A stretch of 58,334 bases of DNA from Limisphaerales bacterium. GTDB lineage: Bacteria > Verrucomicrobiota > Verrucomicrobiia > Limisphaerales > SXTU01. The position numbers and the translations under genes are program-made. Shown one piece after another: positions 28,261-36,214 of this stretch (position 1 is the first letter of the stretch; each line of letters starts with the position of its first letter). The notes under the pieces are model-generated. The model was not told the DNA's origin, searched no databases, and worked only from the letters and a program-made list of their open reading frames with translations. Location of the stretch: positions 1-58,334 of the forward strand of contig WRPG01000029.1 in assembly GCA_009773355.1 (NCBI GenBank). Reading direction: 5' to 3'.

Positions 28261-29766
28261 GTGGTTCATCGCACCGCCAATCAGTTTGTGAAGGGGACAC
28301 TCCTGTCCCAGCGCGGTGGCAGCGCGCGGTTCGTCGTGATTTTGGTTTTCTGCTGCCTCCTGCTCTCGGCTCTCCGTCCCACCGCCGCCGAGTGGACCGC
28401 CGGCCCGTTCGCCCACGAGTTTTCGCTGACGCTGTCGTCCGGCACGCGGGAGGAATGGCTTGGGCCGCTCTACTACCGCGAAGTTTCCGAAGGCCAGACC
28501 ACCTGGGCCATCCCGCCGCTCTTCTCCCGCACCGTGAAGCCCGATGTCGAGATGGAGGAATATGACGTCCTCTACCCGTTCCTTTCCTACGACCGCTTCG
28601 GCGCGGAATACCGGTGGCACCTCTTCCAAGTCCTCAACTTCTCCGGCGGCCAGACGCAGGACGAGAAGAACTCGGACAAGTTCACCGTCTTCCCGTTCTA
28701 CTTCCAGCGCCGGGCCGCCGACCCGTCGCTGAACTACACCGCGCTCCTGCCGTTCTGGGGCACGCTCAAGGACCGCCTCCTCCGCGACGAAATCAAAGTC
28801 CGCCTCTTCCCGCTCTACTCCCGCACAGTGAAAAAGGATGTCGTCACTCAGAACTATCTGTTTCCCTTCTTTCACCTCCGCCACGGCACGCAGCTTGATG
28901 GCTGGCAGTTCTGGCCGCTCATGGGCCACGAGCACCGCGACCCGTTCACCAGCACGAACTACCTCGGCCTCGAACAGCTCACGCTCGGCCACGACCGGCT
29001 CTTCATCGTCTGGCCGTTCTTCTTCAACAACCACAGCGGCGTCGGCTCGACCAACCCCGTCCACCAGCAGGCCTTCCTCCCGCTCTACAGCCATTACCGC
29101 TCGCCGCTGCGCGACTCATCCACCTATCTCTGGCCGTTCTTCACCTTCACCGACGACCGCGAGAAGAAATACCGCGAGTGGGGCGCGCCGTGGCCGCTGG
29201 TGGGCTTCGCGCGCGGCGAGGGCAAGCACATGAACCGCGTCTGGCCCTTCTACAGCCACGCCACCAACGCCGTCCTCACCAGCGACTTCATCCTCTGGCC
29301 GCTCTACAAATACAACCGCGCCCAGGCCGACCCGCTCGACCGCGAGCGCACGCGCATCCTGCTCTTCCTCTACAGCGACCTCTCGGAGAAGAACACCCTC
29401 ACCGGTCAGGCCAAGACCCGCGCCGATCTCTGGCCCATCTTCACCGCGAAGACGGAGCTGGATGGCCGCGAGCGCTTCCAGCTCTTCGCCCCGCTGGAGC
29501 CGCTCGTGCCGAACAACAAGTCCATTGAGCGCAACTGGTCGCCCGTCTGGTCCGTCTTCCGCTACGAGAAGAATCCCCGCACCGGCGCGGAAAGCCATTC
29601 GCTCCTCTGGAACCTCCTCCGCTTCGACACCAGCCCGACGAACTCGCACGCGTCCTTCTTCTTCGGCATCGCCAAGTGTGACAGCGACGAGCGCGGCGCG
29701 AAGTGGCGGTGGTTCGACTGGAAGCGCTCAAGCGAGCCAACTGCCCCGCCGCCGCAGCCAAAATGA
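28261..29766 (+). CDS. Secreted beta-repeat protein with WPF/LYS repeats, unknown function
   Basis: A 501-residue protein with a GTG start and a signal peptide (FVVILVFCCLLLSALRPTAA). The mature part is a regular series of short units of about 20-35 residues, each with an aromatic-Pro-aromatic core: VLYPFLSYD, TVFPFYFQR, ALLPFWGTL, RLFPLYSRT, YLFPFFHLR, QFWPLMGHE, IVWPFFFNN, AFLPLYSHY, YLWPFFTFT, APWPLVGFA, RVWPFYSHA, ILWPLYKYN, DLWPIFTAK. Each unit is probably a beta-hairpin, making a solenoid or an outer-membrane barrel. I know no named family. The stop overlaps the glycosyltransferase start (ATGA), so it is coupled to polysaccharide synthesis. It lies downstream of the lipid-type RND transporter. 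Confidence 0.8.
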   Translation: MVHRTANQFVKGTLLSQRGGSARFVVILVFCCLLLSALRPTAAEWTAGPFAHEFSLTLSSGTREEWLGPLYYREVSEGQTTWAIPPLFSRTVKPDVEMEEYDVLYPFLSYDRFGAEYRWHLFQVLNFSGGQTQDEKNSDKFTVFPFYFQRRAADPSLNYTALLPFWGTLKDRLLRDEIKVRLFPLYSRTVKKDVVTQNYLFPFFHLRHGTQLDGWQFWPLMGHEHRDPFTSTNYLGLEQLTLGHDRLFIVWPFFFNNHSGVGSTNPVHQQAFLPLYSHYRSPLRDSSTYLWPFFTFTDDREKKYREWGAPWPLVGFARGEGKHMNRVWPFYSHATNAVLTSDFILWPLYKYNRAQADPLDRERTRILLFLYSDLSEKNTLTGQAKTRADLWPIFTAKTELDGRERFQLFAPLEPLVPNNKSIERNWSPVWSVFRYEKNPRTGAESHSLLWNLLRFDTSPTNSHASFFFGIAKCDSDERGAKWRWFDWKRSSEPTAPPPQPK

Positions 29767-30926
29767 AACTCCTCTTCGTGTCGAACCTGTTCCCCGACTC
29801 GACCGCCCCCGGTCACGGACAGGTCAACGCCACGGTGCTGCACCAACTCGCGCGGCATTGCGAGATTCGCGTCATCTCCCCGCGCCCGATGCTGCCGTTC
29901 AAGAGCTGGCGGGGCCGCACGCCGCGCGACGAGGACAAAATCTTCCAGCCGCTCTACGTCCGCACCTTCTACGTGCCCAAGTTCGGCGGCCCGTGGAACC
30001 ACCGGCTCATGGCCCGCGCCCTCCGCGAACCGGTGCGCCGCGTGCGCGCGGAGTTTCCCTTCGAGGTCGTGCTCGGCGCGTGGATTTATCCCGATGCCTG
30101 TGCGCTCGATTTGCTGGATGTGGAGTTGCAGGCCCCGCTCGTCGCCATCGCACAGGGCACCGATGTCCACAGCTACCTGCACATGCCGCTGCGGCGGCAC
30201 GCCATCGTGCAGGCCCTCAGCCGCGCCGCCGCCACCATCACGCGCAGCCGCGACCTCTCGACCCGCCTCCACGACGCCGGCGTGCCCTTCATGAAGCTGC
30301 GCCCCATTTACAACGGCGTGGACACCGCCACCTTTCGCCCCGGCGACGCCCTCGCCGCGCGCAGGGATTTGAACCTGCCTGCCGACGCACAGGTTATTCT
30401 CTACGTCGGAAATTTTCTGCCGGTGAAGAACCCGCTCCTGCTCATCAGCGCGCACGCCAAGCTGTGCCGCGTCTCCGCCGAGCCGTGCGAGCTGGTGATG
30501 ATTGGCAGCGGCCCGCTGGAGGGGAAGCTCCGCCGGCTCGCCGGCAAGCTCGGCTTCAGCGCGAACGTCCGCTTCGTGGGCCGCAAGTCGCCCGCCGAGG
30601 TCGCGCGCTTCATGCAGGCGGCTGACGTGCTCTGCGTGCCAAGCAAGCAGGAAGGCGTGCCCAACGTCATCCTCGAAGCCTTCGCCTGCGGCCTGCGCAC
30701 CGTCGCCACGCGCGTCGGCGGCATCCCCGAGGTGCTGGACAAGGATTTCCTCGGCCGCCTTGTCCCCAGCGCCGACGTGGACGCCTTGGAGAAAGCCTTG
30801 GGCCAAACCCTCATGGAAGCCCCCGACCGCGCCGCCATCCTCCGCCACGCCGCGCAGTTCTCGTGGGAACAGACGACGCAGCGCTACATGTCCGTGCTGG
30901 AGGAAGCGTGCGAAGGCAGGTCGTAG
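29763..30926 (+). CDS. GT4-family glycosyltransferase
   Basis: A 387-residue GT-B enzyme. N-terminal domain: LLFVSNLFPDSTAPGHGQV, then VVLGAWIYPDACAL and VAIAQGTDVHSYLH. C-terminal donor-binding domain: YNGVDTATFRPGD, ILYVGNFLPVKNPLLLI, ELVMIGSGPLEGKL, VRFVGRKSPAEVARFM, and the E-x7-E motif in SKQEGVPNVILEAFACG. The features match retaining GT4 enzymes of the WcaL/PimB-like type that add hexoses to lipid-linked glycans or surface polysaccharides. The ATG overlaps the upstream stop. The TAG stop codon itself lies inside the first base quartet (GTAG) of a palindromic repeat (30923-31045), which appears to have set the C-terminus. Confidence 0.92.
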   Translation: MKLLFVSNLFPDSTAPGHGQVNATVLHQLARHCEIRVISPRPMLPFKSWRGRTPRDEDKIFQPLYVRTFYVPKFGGPWNHRLMARALREPVRRVRAEFPFEVVLGAWIYPDACALDLLDVELQAPLVAIAQGTDVHSYLHMPLRRHAIVQALSRAAATITRSRDLSTRLHDAGVPFMKLRPIYNGVDTATFRPGDALAARRDLNLPADAQVILYVGNFLPVKNPLLLISAHAKLCRVSAEPCELVMIGSGPLEGKLRRLAGKLGFSANVRFVGRKSPAEVARFMQAADVLCVPSKQEGVPNVILEAFACGLRTVATRVGGIPEVLDKDFLGRLVPSADVDALEKALGQTLMEAPDRAAILRHAAQFSWEQTTQRYMSVLEEACEGRS

Positions 30927-31045
30927 TCGCAGGCTTCAGCCTGCGAATCGGTTTGTAGCGGCGGTCTGTGACCGCCGTCATCGCACCTCGGCGCTCGCAG
31001 AGCGCCGCCACAGGTTTGATTTCGCAACCTGAAGGTTGCGCCTAC
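30923..31045. repeat. Four-hairpin composite palindromic element at a convergent junction
   Basis: The element opens with GTAGTCGCAGGCTTCAGCCT (30923-30942) and closes with CAACCTGAAGGTTGCGCCTAC (hairpin about 31024-31040, end 31045). Between lie GCGGTCTGTGACCGC (30961-30975) and GGCGCTCGCAGAGCGCC (30990-31006). The left GTAG provides the TAG stop of the glycosyltransferase, and the right CTAC, read on the other strand, provides the TAG stop of asnB. It is related to 9554-9620. Confidence 0.88.
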
Positions 31046-32958
31046 GAACGCAGACTCTCCCGCCCGGTCATCGAGCGCTCGACGAAGATGCGGTGCCAGA
31101 GTTCGAGCCAGAGCAGGGACCACAGGCGGTGCGTGTGCTGGGCCGCGCCGCTGGCGTGCTCGGCGATGAGGCGTTGGATTTCGGCACGCTTAAACCAGCC
31201 GGCCTTCACGAGGTTGCCGTCGGGGAGCATCCGGTTCAGCGCGGGGGCGATGTCGGTGCGGAGCCAGTGTTTCAGCGGGAGGCTAAATCCTTTCTTCGGG
31301 CGGTAGATGACTTCCCAGGGCAGGTAGCGCTCGGCGAGTTTCTTGGGCAGATACTTTTGCACGCCGCCGCGCACCTTGAGCAGCGGGTCGAGGGAGCTGG
31401 AGAGCGCGCAGAGGTCGGTGTCGAGGAAGGGGCTGCGCAGTTCGAGGGCGACCTTCATCGAGGCCACGTCCACCTTCACGAGGTAGTCGTTGGACAGGCG
31501 CGCCATGAGGACGTGGTAGAGATTTTGGTCGAGGATGTTCAGCCCCGCCATCTCGGCGGCGTGCCGCTCGTAGATGTGCCACGGGCGGTGCGCGCCAAGG
31601 GACGCGCGGAAGGTGTCCGTGTAGAGCGCGTCGCGCTGGCGCTGGTTGAAGGCCATCGAGTAGCCGTGCCGACGCGCCGGGTCCGGGCTGGCGTGCGTGG
31701 CGAGGGTTTTTAGCTTTTGCGCGAAGCCGGTCCGCTCGGCGGCGAAGAGCCAGTTTTCCAACGGGCCGCGCACGAAACCGGGCATCAGCGCGTCGTAACG
31801 CATCGCGTGGAAGGATGCGCGGGCGATGTCGTAGCCGCCGAAGAGTTCATCGCCGCCGTCGCCGGTGAGCGCGACGGTGACGAACTCCTTCGCGGCCCGC
31901 GAGACGTAGTAGGTGGGGATGGCGGAGGAGTCGGCGAAGGGTTCGCCGTATTCCCAGACGAGCGACGGCAGGATTTCGAGCACGTCGGGCTTGAGGCGGA
32001 TTTGCTGGTGCTCGGTCTGGTAGCGTTTCGCGACGGCGTCGGAGTATTCCAGTTCGGAGAAGTCCTGTTCCTCGAAGCCGATGCTGAAGGTCTTCACCGG
32101 CTTGCTGGAAAGCTGGCTCATCATGGCGACGACCAGGCTGCTGTCCACGCCGCCGCTGAGGAACGCGCCGAGCGGCACGTCGGCGATCATGCGCTTGCGG
32201 ACGGCTTCCTTGAGCGCGGCGTCAATGCGCTCCAGTGCCTCGGCCTCGGTGACGTTGAGCTTGTCGCGGAAGTTCGGCTTCCAGTAGCGCACCGCGCGGG
32301 TGCGCACGCCGCCGGACGGGTCGCGCTCGAAGACCATGTAGTGCGACGGCGGGAGCTTGCTGACCTCGTTGTAGATCGTGTGGTCGGTGGTGACGGCGAG
32401 GTGGTGCAGGTAGCAGTCAATCGCCGCGTGGTTGACCGTGAGCGACGCGCCGGGCAGCGACCAGAAGGCCTTGCTGTCGGAAGCGAAGCGCACGGTCGCA
32501 CCTTGCTGCGAGTAGAAGAGGGGTTTCTTGCCGAAACGGTCGGTGGCGATGAGGAGCGTGTCCCGCCGCGTGTCCCAGACGCCGATGGCGAACATGCCGT
32601 CCATGCGCGCGACGACGCCCTCGCCCCATTCCTCGTAGCCGTGGACGATGACCTCGGTGTCGGAGTGCGAGCGGAACTGGTGGCCCTTCGCCTCCAGCTC
32701 CGTCCGCAGCGCAGGGAAGTTGTAAATCTCGCCGTTGAACGTGACCCAGATCGTCGAGTCCTCGTTGGTCATCGGCTGGTTGCCGAGCGGGGAGAGGTCA
32801 ATGATGCGCAGCCGCCGGTGGCCGAGCGCCGCGTGCCCGCCGAGCCACTGGCCGCCGTGCTCCGGGCCGCGGTTGACCATCACGTCGCGCATCGTGACCA
32901 GCTCGGACTCCGCGACGGGGCGACGGTCGAAGTGGACGATGCCAGTGATGGCGCACAT
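31042..32958 (-). CDS. asnB: Glutamine-hydrolysing asparagine synthase family amidotransferase
   Basis: A 638-residue protein. The glutaminase domain starts with the nucleophile Cys2 (MCAITGIVHF) and includes VNRGPEHGGQW, LGHRRLRIIDLS, FNGEIYNFPALR and SDTEVIVHGYEEWG. The synthase domain has the PP-loop LSGGVDSSLVVAMM, SIGFEEQDFSELEYS, ALTGDGGDELFGGYD and PKKGFSLPLKHWLR. All catalytic elements look intact. AsnB paralogues of this length in polysaccharide loci can amidate uronic-acid sugars. The UDP-GalNAcA genes nearby make that possible, but ordinary asparagine synthesis is equally compatible. It converges on the glycosyltransferase gene across the repeat that supplies its stop codon. Confidence 0.93.
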   Translation of the reverse strand: MCAITGIVHFDRRPVAESELVTMRDVMVNRGPEHGGQWLGGHAALGHRRLRIIDLSPLGNQPMTNEDSTIWVTFNGEIYNFPALRTELEAKGHQFRSHSDTEVIVHGYEEWGEGVVARMDGMFAIGVWDTRRDTLLIATDRFGKKPLFYSQQGATVRFASDSKAFWSLPGASLTVNHAAIDCYLHHLAVTTDHTIYNEVSKLPPSHYMVFERDPSGGVRTRAVRYWKPNFRDKLNVTEAEALERIDAALKEAVRKRMIADVPLGAFLSGGVDSSLVVAMMSQLSSKPVKTFSIGFEEQDFSELEYSDAVAKRYQTEHQQIRLKPDVLEILPSLVWEYGEPFADSSAIPTYYVSRAAKEFVTVALTGDGGDELFGGYDIARASFHAMRYDALMPGFVRGPLENWLFAAERTGFAQKLKTLATHASPDPARRHGYSMAFNQRQRDALYTDTFRASLGAHRPWHIYERHAAEMAGLNILDQNLYHVLMARLSNDYLVKVDVASMKVALELRSPFLDTDLCALSSSLDPLLKVRGGVQKYLPKKLAERYLPWEVIYRPKKGFSLPLKHWLRTDIAPALNRMLPDGNLVKAGWFKRAEIQRLIAEHASGAAQHTHRLWSLLWLELWHRIFVERSMTGRESLRS

Positions 32959-33026
32959 GAGTTGCGGCGGGATTAAACCGCAGGACGGGGGCGGGTTTCA
33001 ACGCAAAGGCGCGAAAGCACGAAGGC

Positions 33027-33344
33027 TCAGAAAAATAGTTTCCGACGCCGGGCCAGCTCTGCCTCCGAATCTCGTGCGCCGTGCAGCACGCCGAGCACGA
33101 TGACCGTCTGCCCTTCCACAAAGTAGAACGTGCCGTAGGGAAACCGTCGCAGGTTCAATCGCCGGATGTCAGCGAACCGGACGCGATAGACCATCGGCTC
33201 CTGCGCAAGTCGTCGCAGCACGACGGCTGCTTCCGCCAGAAAGCTGTCCCCAAGCTCCGGTGCCTGCCCCTCATACCAAGCAAACGACTCCAGCAGGTCA
33301 GCCCGGACGAGTGGATGGAACGCGAGCGCGAACTTCACGGGCAA
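33027..33344 (-). CDS. RelE/ParE-family toxin
   Basis: A 105-residue protein with the RelE/ParE fold pattern: FHPLVRADLLESFAWYEGQAPELGDSFLAE (two helices), then YRVRFADIRRLNLRRFPYGTFYFVEG and TVIVLGVLHGARD strands. The closing HGARD is a hallmark of this toxin superfamily. ParE members poison gyrase and RelE members cleave mRNA; the sequence is nearer the ParE/plasmid-stabilisation group. The 5' end overlaps the antitoxin gene by 47 bases, so both are on one transcript with antitoxin first. Confidence 0.87.
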   Translation of the reverse strand: MPVKFALAFHPLVRADLLESFAWYEGQAPELGDSFLAEAAVVLRRLAQEPMVYRVRFADIRRLNLRRFPYGTFYFVEGQTVIVLGVLHGARDSEAELARRRKLFF

Positions 33345-33570
33345 TGCCTCCCAGATACTCGTTCAGCTCCGCGTCGGCCCCGACTTTCTCGAAGCGTTCG
33401 GGGTGGTCGAAGTATTCCTGTCGGCGACGGAGCAGTTCCTCCTGTTGCGCGGCGGGCGTCTCGTCCGGCGGGATCAGGTCGTGACGGTGGTCGTCAAACC
33501 ACTCGGCGAAGCGCTGCAGCTCCTCGGCGGACAGCGCCTGAACCTGCTGTTCCAGTTGCTCCACGCTCAT
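33298..33570 (-). CDS. Antitoxin of the addiction-module (RelB-like) type
   Basis: A 90-residue acidic protein encoded just before, and overlapping, the ParE-like toxin gene. The N-terminal region VEQLEQQVQALSAEELQRFAEWFDDHR is the short helical module common to antitoxins of the addiction-module family. The Glu/Arg-rich tail (QEELLRRRQEYFDHPERF) would wrap the toxin. Position and size fit a type II pair. The 47-base overlap is longer than usual, so one of the two starts could be misplaced. Confidence 0.78.
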   Translation of the reverse strand: MSVEQLEQQVQALSAEELQRFAEWFDDHRHDLIPPDETPAAQQEELLRRRQEYFDHPERFEKVGADAELNEYLGGIAREVRARVPSTRPG

Positions 33571-33612
33571 GGGGGGACTGTAGTCCTCGCGGAAGGATTC
33601 GCGACACTTTCT

Positions 33613-36054
33613 TCACCGGCAGTTCACAGCCTTCTCCTGCTTCTGCCCCGCGAGCTTCATCGGCGGCGTGGTGCCGTTGCTCTTCGGCAGGTTGAGGAGG
33701 CGCTGGGCTTCAGTGAGGAGGAACTTCGTCTCCATGAACGGCTGGTAGCTGATGTCCTGCCAGCGGATGAGGCCCTCGCCATCAATCAGGAACGTGCCGT
33801 GCAGCGGCTGCTGCTCGAAGTCGTCGTGCGCGCGGAAGGCCTTGAAGGCTTTCAGGCCGGAGTCCGAGAGCAGCGGGATGGGGAAGCCGCCGTTGTATTT
33901 CGCCTTCTCGACCGTGAAGTTCAGGCCCTCGACGCTGTCGGTGCTCACGGCCACGAGTGAGATGCCGGCCTTCTTGAACGCCTCGGCCTCCGGTGCGAAC
34001 GCCACGAGCTGCTCGATGCAGTGCGCGCAGCCCGCGCCAAGGTAGAAGATGACGATGACCGGCTTGCCCTTGAACTGGCGGAGGGAAATCTTCTTTCCCT
34101 CGCCATCGGGCAGCGTGAAGTCCGGCGCGGCGGAGGGCTGCCAGCGGAACGGCCCGAGCGACGCTAGGCTGGGGCGCCTGCCGAAGTCCGACGGGCGCAT
34201 CAGCGGCGGACGCCAGTCAGCGGCGAGCTTCAAATCCTTCGCCACGGGCGCGAGGCGGCGGAAGACCGGCGCGTTGAGGTCGGCTTCGGCGCTCAACTCG
34301 CACAGCTTGAAGAAGGCGTCGAACGCTTCCTTGAACTTGCCGCCCTGGTAGGCGAGGTCCACGTAGTTCGCGAGCGGCTGCACCTGCTTCTCGCCGAACT
34401 TCATCGCCTCCTGCGCGAGCTGCTCGGCCTTGGCTTTGTCACCGACTGCGAAGTGGAGGCGGGCCAGGCGCTCCTTAGGAATGCCGGTGGCTTTGCTCAA
34501 CCGCTCTTTCGCAGACGCGAACTGGCCTTCCTTCAGCGCGATGAGAATGCGCAGCTCGGCGATGGCGTTGGTGATGGAACTTGTGCTCGCCGTGGCGAGC
34601 AGTGCGGCTCCGCCGCCGTAGCCGCCGGCGGGGGCGCTCTTCTTCGTGGTGACAGTGGGCGCGGACTTGGGAGCAGCGGGCTTGGCCTCGGCAGCCTTGG
34701 TGGTAGGGCCGCCCTGCTGGGCGGCCTTGGCTTCGGGCTGGACGCGCGGCAGCGCGTCCCTACCAGTTTCGGGTTTCTGCTCGGCTGGCTTGGCGGCCGG
34801 GGCATTCGTCGAGGGCTTGGGCGTGATTTTCTTGGCGAGGGCTTCGAGGGCGGCGATCTGGTTTTTTCCGGCCGTGATGTCGCCGGTGTTCAGCGCGGCG
34901 AGGCCGAGCGCGTGGAAGCGGCGTGCCTCGTGGTCGTTGTTGTCCGTGGGCTGGAGATAGACCGTGCGACTTAGCGAGAGGAGTTCCTCCCACAGCTCGA
35001 AGCGCACGAGTGTTTCGAGCAGGCGTTGGTAGCCGTAGTTCGAGCTGCCCCTGGAATGCGTGTTGAACTTCGGGTGGCGCGGCAGCTCGATCATGTTCTT
35101 CGCCAGGTCAACCGCCCGGCGCGCGGCCCCGATGTTGTTCAGGTCGCGGATGAGCCACTCGTTGTTGTGCGCGAAGTTGTGGATCTGGTCGGGCAGCACG
35201 TAGTTGCCCATCATGTAGGCGTGGTCCACGCGGGCGCTGGCCTCCTGCTGCCACGCGGCGTCGGAGTAACGCTTGAGCGCCGAGTAGGTGTGGCCGCTCA
35301 TGTGCCACATGTGCGCGATGCCGGGGGCGGAGAAGCCGTCGTTCGCGGCGGAGACGAGCGCGTTGGTCGCGCGTTCACCCGCGTCCCACAGGTGGATGCG
35401 GTAGTGGTTCGCGGGATGAAGCGGGTTCGCGGCGAGGATGGGATCGAGCAGCGCGTCCACCTTCTGCTTGTCGCCGTAAGGCACGCCCTTGGAGTTGTCG
35501 CTCCAGTATTGCACGGCCAGCAGCGCCTTGGCCTCCACGTCGGCCGGGAAGTTCTTCACGATGGCTTCGAGCGCCTTCTGATATTCCTGCCGGCGCTCCT
35601 TCTCCGGCTTCTTCTCATCGCGATGGAAGTTGGCGAGCGCGGCAATCCACTGCTGCTCGCGCGGGCTGACGCCGGCCTGGAACTTCTCGGCGGTCTTGAT
35701 GAACTCCTTCGCGCGCTTCGCGTTGTTCACGTTCGCCATCGCGATGCCCCAGTAAGCCGTGGCGCAGAACGGGTCGAGCGCCGCCACCTGCCGGAACGAC
35801 CGCTCGGCCTCGAAGTAGAAAAACCCGTGCAACTGCCCGATGCCCTGGTCGAAGAACTTCTGCGCGAGCGGGTTCTTGGTGGCGATGGGGAAGTGGACGT
35901 TGCCCATGCCGGGCATCAAGTGCGCCTGCTGGCGCGGTCCCTCGTTGTAGGCCTCGCCGTGGAGCGACTGGCCGGCGGGCGTGTCGTGGTCCGCGCGGGC
36001 GGCGGTGGCGGGAGCGAGACACGCGACGAGAAGGAGCGGGAGGGAACGGTTCAT
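33613..36054 (-). CDS. Secreted TPR protein fused to a C-terminal peroxiredoxin (AhpC/TSA) domain
   Basis: An 813-residue protein starting at the ATG at 36052-36054, which begins a signal peptide (NRSLPLLLVACLAPATAARA). Residues 20-400 are helical repeats of TPR type (FFDQGIGQLHGFFYFEAERSFRQVAALDPFCATAYWGIAMANVN is split over two helices), with conserved HMWHMSGHTYSAL and YQRLLETLVRFELWEEL. A Lys/Ala/Pro-rich linker (about 415-480) contains a palindromic repeat in frame at residues 431-452. More TPR-like helices follow, then a thioredoxin-fold domain: PDFTLPDGEGKKISLRQFKG, GAGCAHCIEQL with peroxidatic Cys, and ISLVAVSTDS. Probably a periplasmic thiol peroxidase or reductase on a scaffold. Target unknown. 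Confidence 0.85.
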   Translation of the reverse strand: MNRSLPLLLVACLAPATAARADHDTPAGQSLHGEAYNEGPRQQAHLMPGMGNVHFPIATKNPLAQKFFDQGIGQLHGFFYFEAERSFRQVAALDPFCATAYWGIAMANVNNAKRAKEFIKTAEKFQAGVSPREQQWIAALANFHRDEKKPEKERRQEYQKALEAIVKNFPADVEAKALLAVQYWSDNSKGVPYGDKQKVDALLDPILAANPLHPANHYRIHLWDAGERATNALVSAANDGFSAPGIAHMWHMSGHTYSALKRYSDAAWQQEASARVDHAYMMGNYVLPDQIHNFAHNNEWLIRDLNNIGAARRAVDLAKNMIELPRHPKFNTHSRGSSNYGYQRLLETLVRFELWEELLSLSRTVYLQPTDNNDHEARRFHALGLAALNTGDITAGKNQIAALEALAKKITPKPSTNAPAAKPAEQKPETGRDALPRVQPEAKAAQQGGPTTKAAEAKPAAPKSAPTVTTKKSAPAGGYGGGAALLATASTSSITNAIAELRILIALKEGQFASAKERLSKATGIPKERLARLHFAVGDKAKAEQLAQEAMKFGEKQVQPLANYVDLAYQGGKFKEAFDAFFKLCELSAEADLNAPVFRRLAPVAKDLKLAADWRPPLMRPSDFGRRPSLASLGPFRWQPSAAPDFTLPDGEGKKISLRQFKGKPVIVIFYLGAGCAHCIEQLVAFAPEAEAFKKAGISLVAVSTDSVEGLNFTVEKAKYNGGFPIPLLSDSGLKAFKAFRAHDDFEQQPLHGTFLIDGEGLIRWQDISYQPFMETKFLLTEAQRLLNLPKSNGTTPPMKLAGQKQEKAVNCR
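34701..34764. repeat. Palindromic repeat inserted in frame within the TPR-peroxiredoxin gene
   Basis: The ends TGGTAGGG (34701-34708) and CCCTACCA (34757-34764) are exact reverse complements. Inside are two hairpins, GGCCGCCCTGCTGGGCGGCC and GGACGCGCGGCAGCGCGTCC. On the minus strand it encodes roughly TGRDALPRVQPEAKAAQQGG within the protein's disordered linker, with no stop or frameshift. Confidence 0.85.
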
Positions 36055-36214
36055 GTGCTCAAGCGCGGACGGCGCGGCGCTCCGGGCCATTCAGCGGGTG
36101 TTGAAGCCTGCGCCAAACGCAAAGATGACGCAAGGGTCATGGTGCTGCCCGTTGCCCATGCCGCGCGCACGCCCATCGAAATGTTTTCGGATTCGTCGGG
36201 CTGACGGCGGCCGT

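Noticed and set aside
25255-29094. A 1279-codon open frame on the minus strand opposite the RND transporter and repeat-protein genes
   Set aside because: Arg/His/Glu-rich translation with no motifs. It runs antisense to two clear genes and reflects high GC only.
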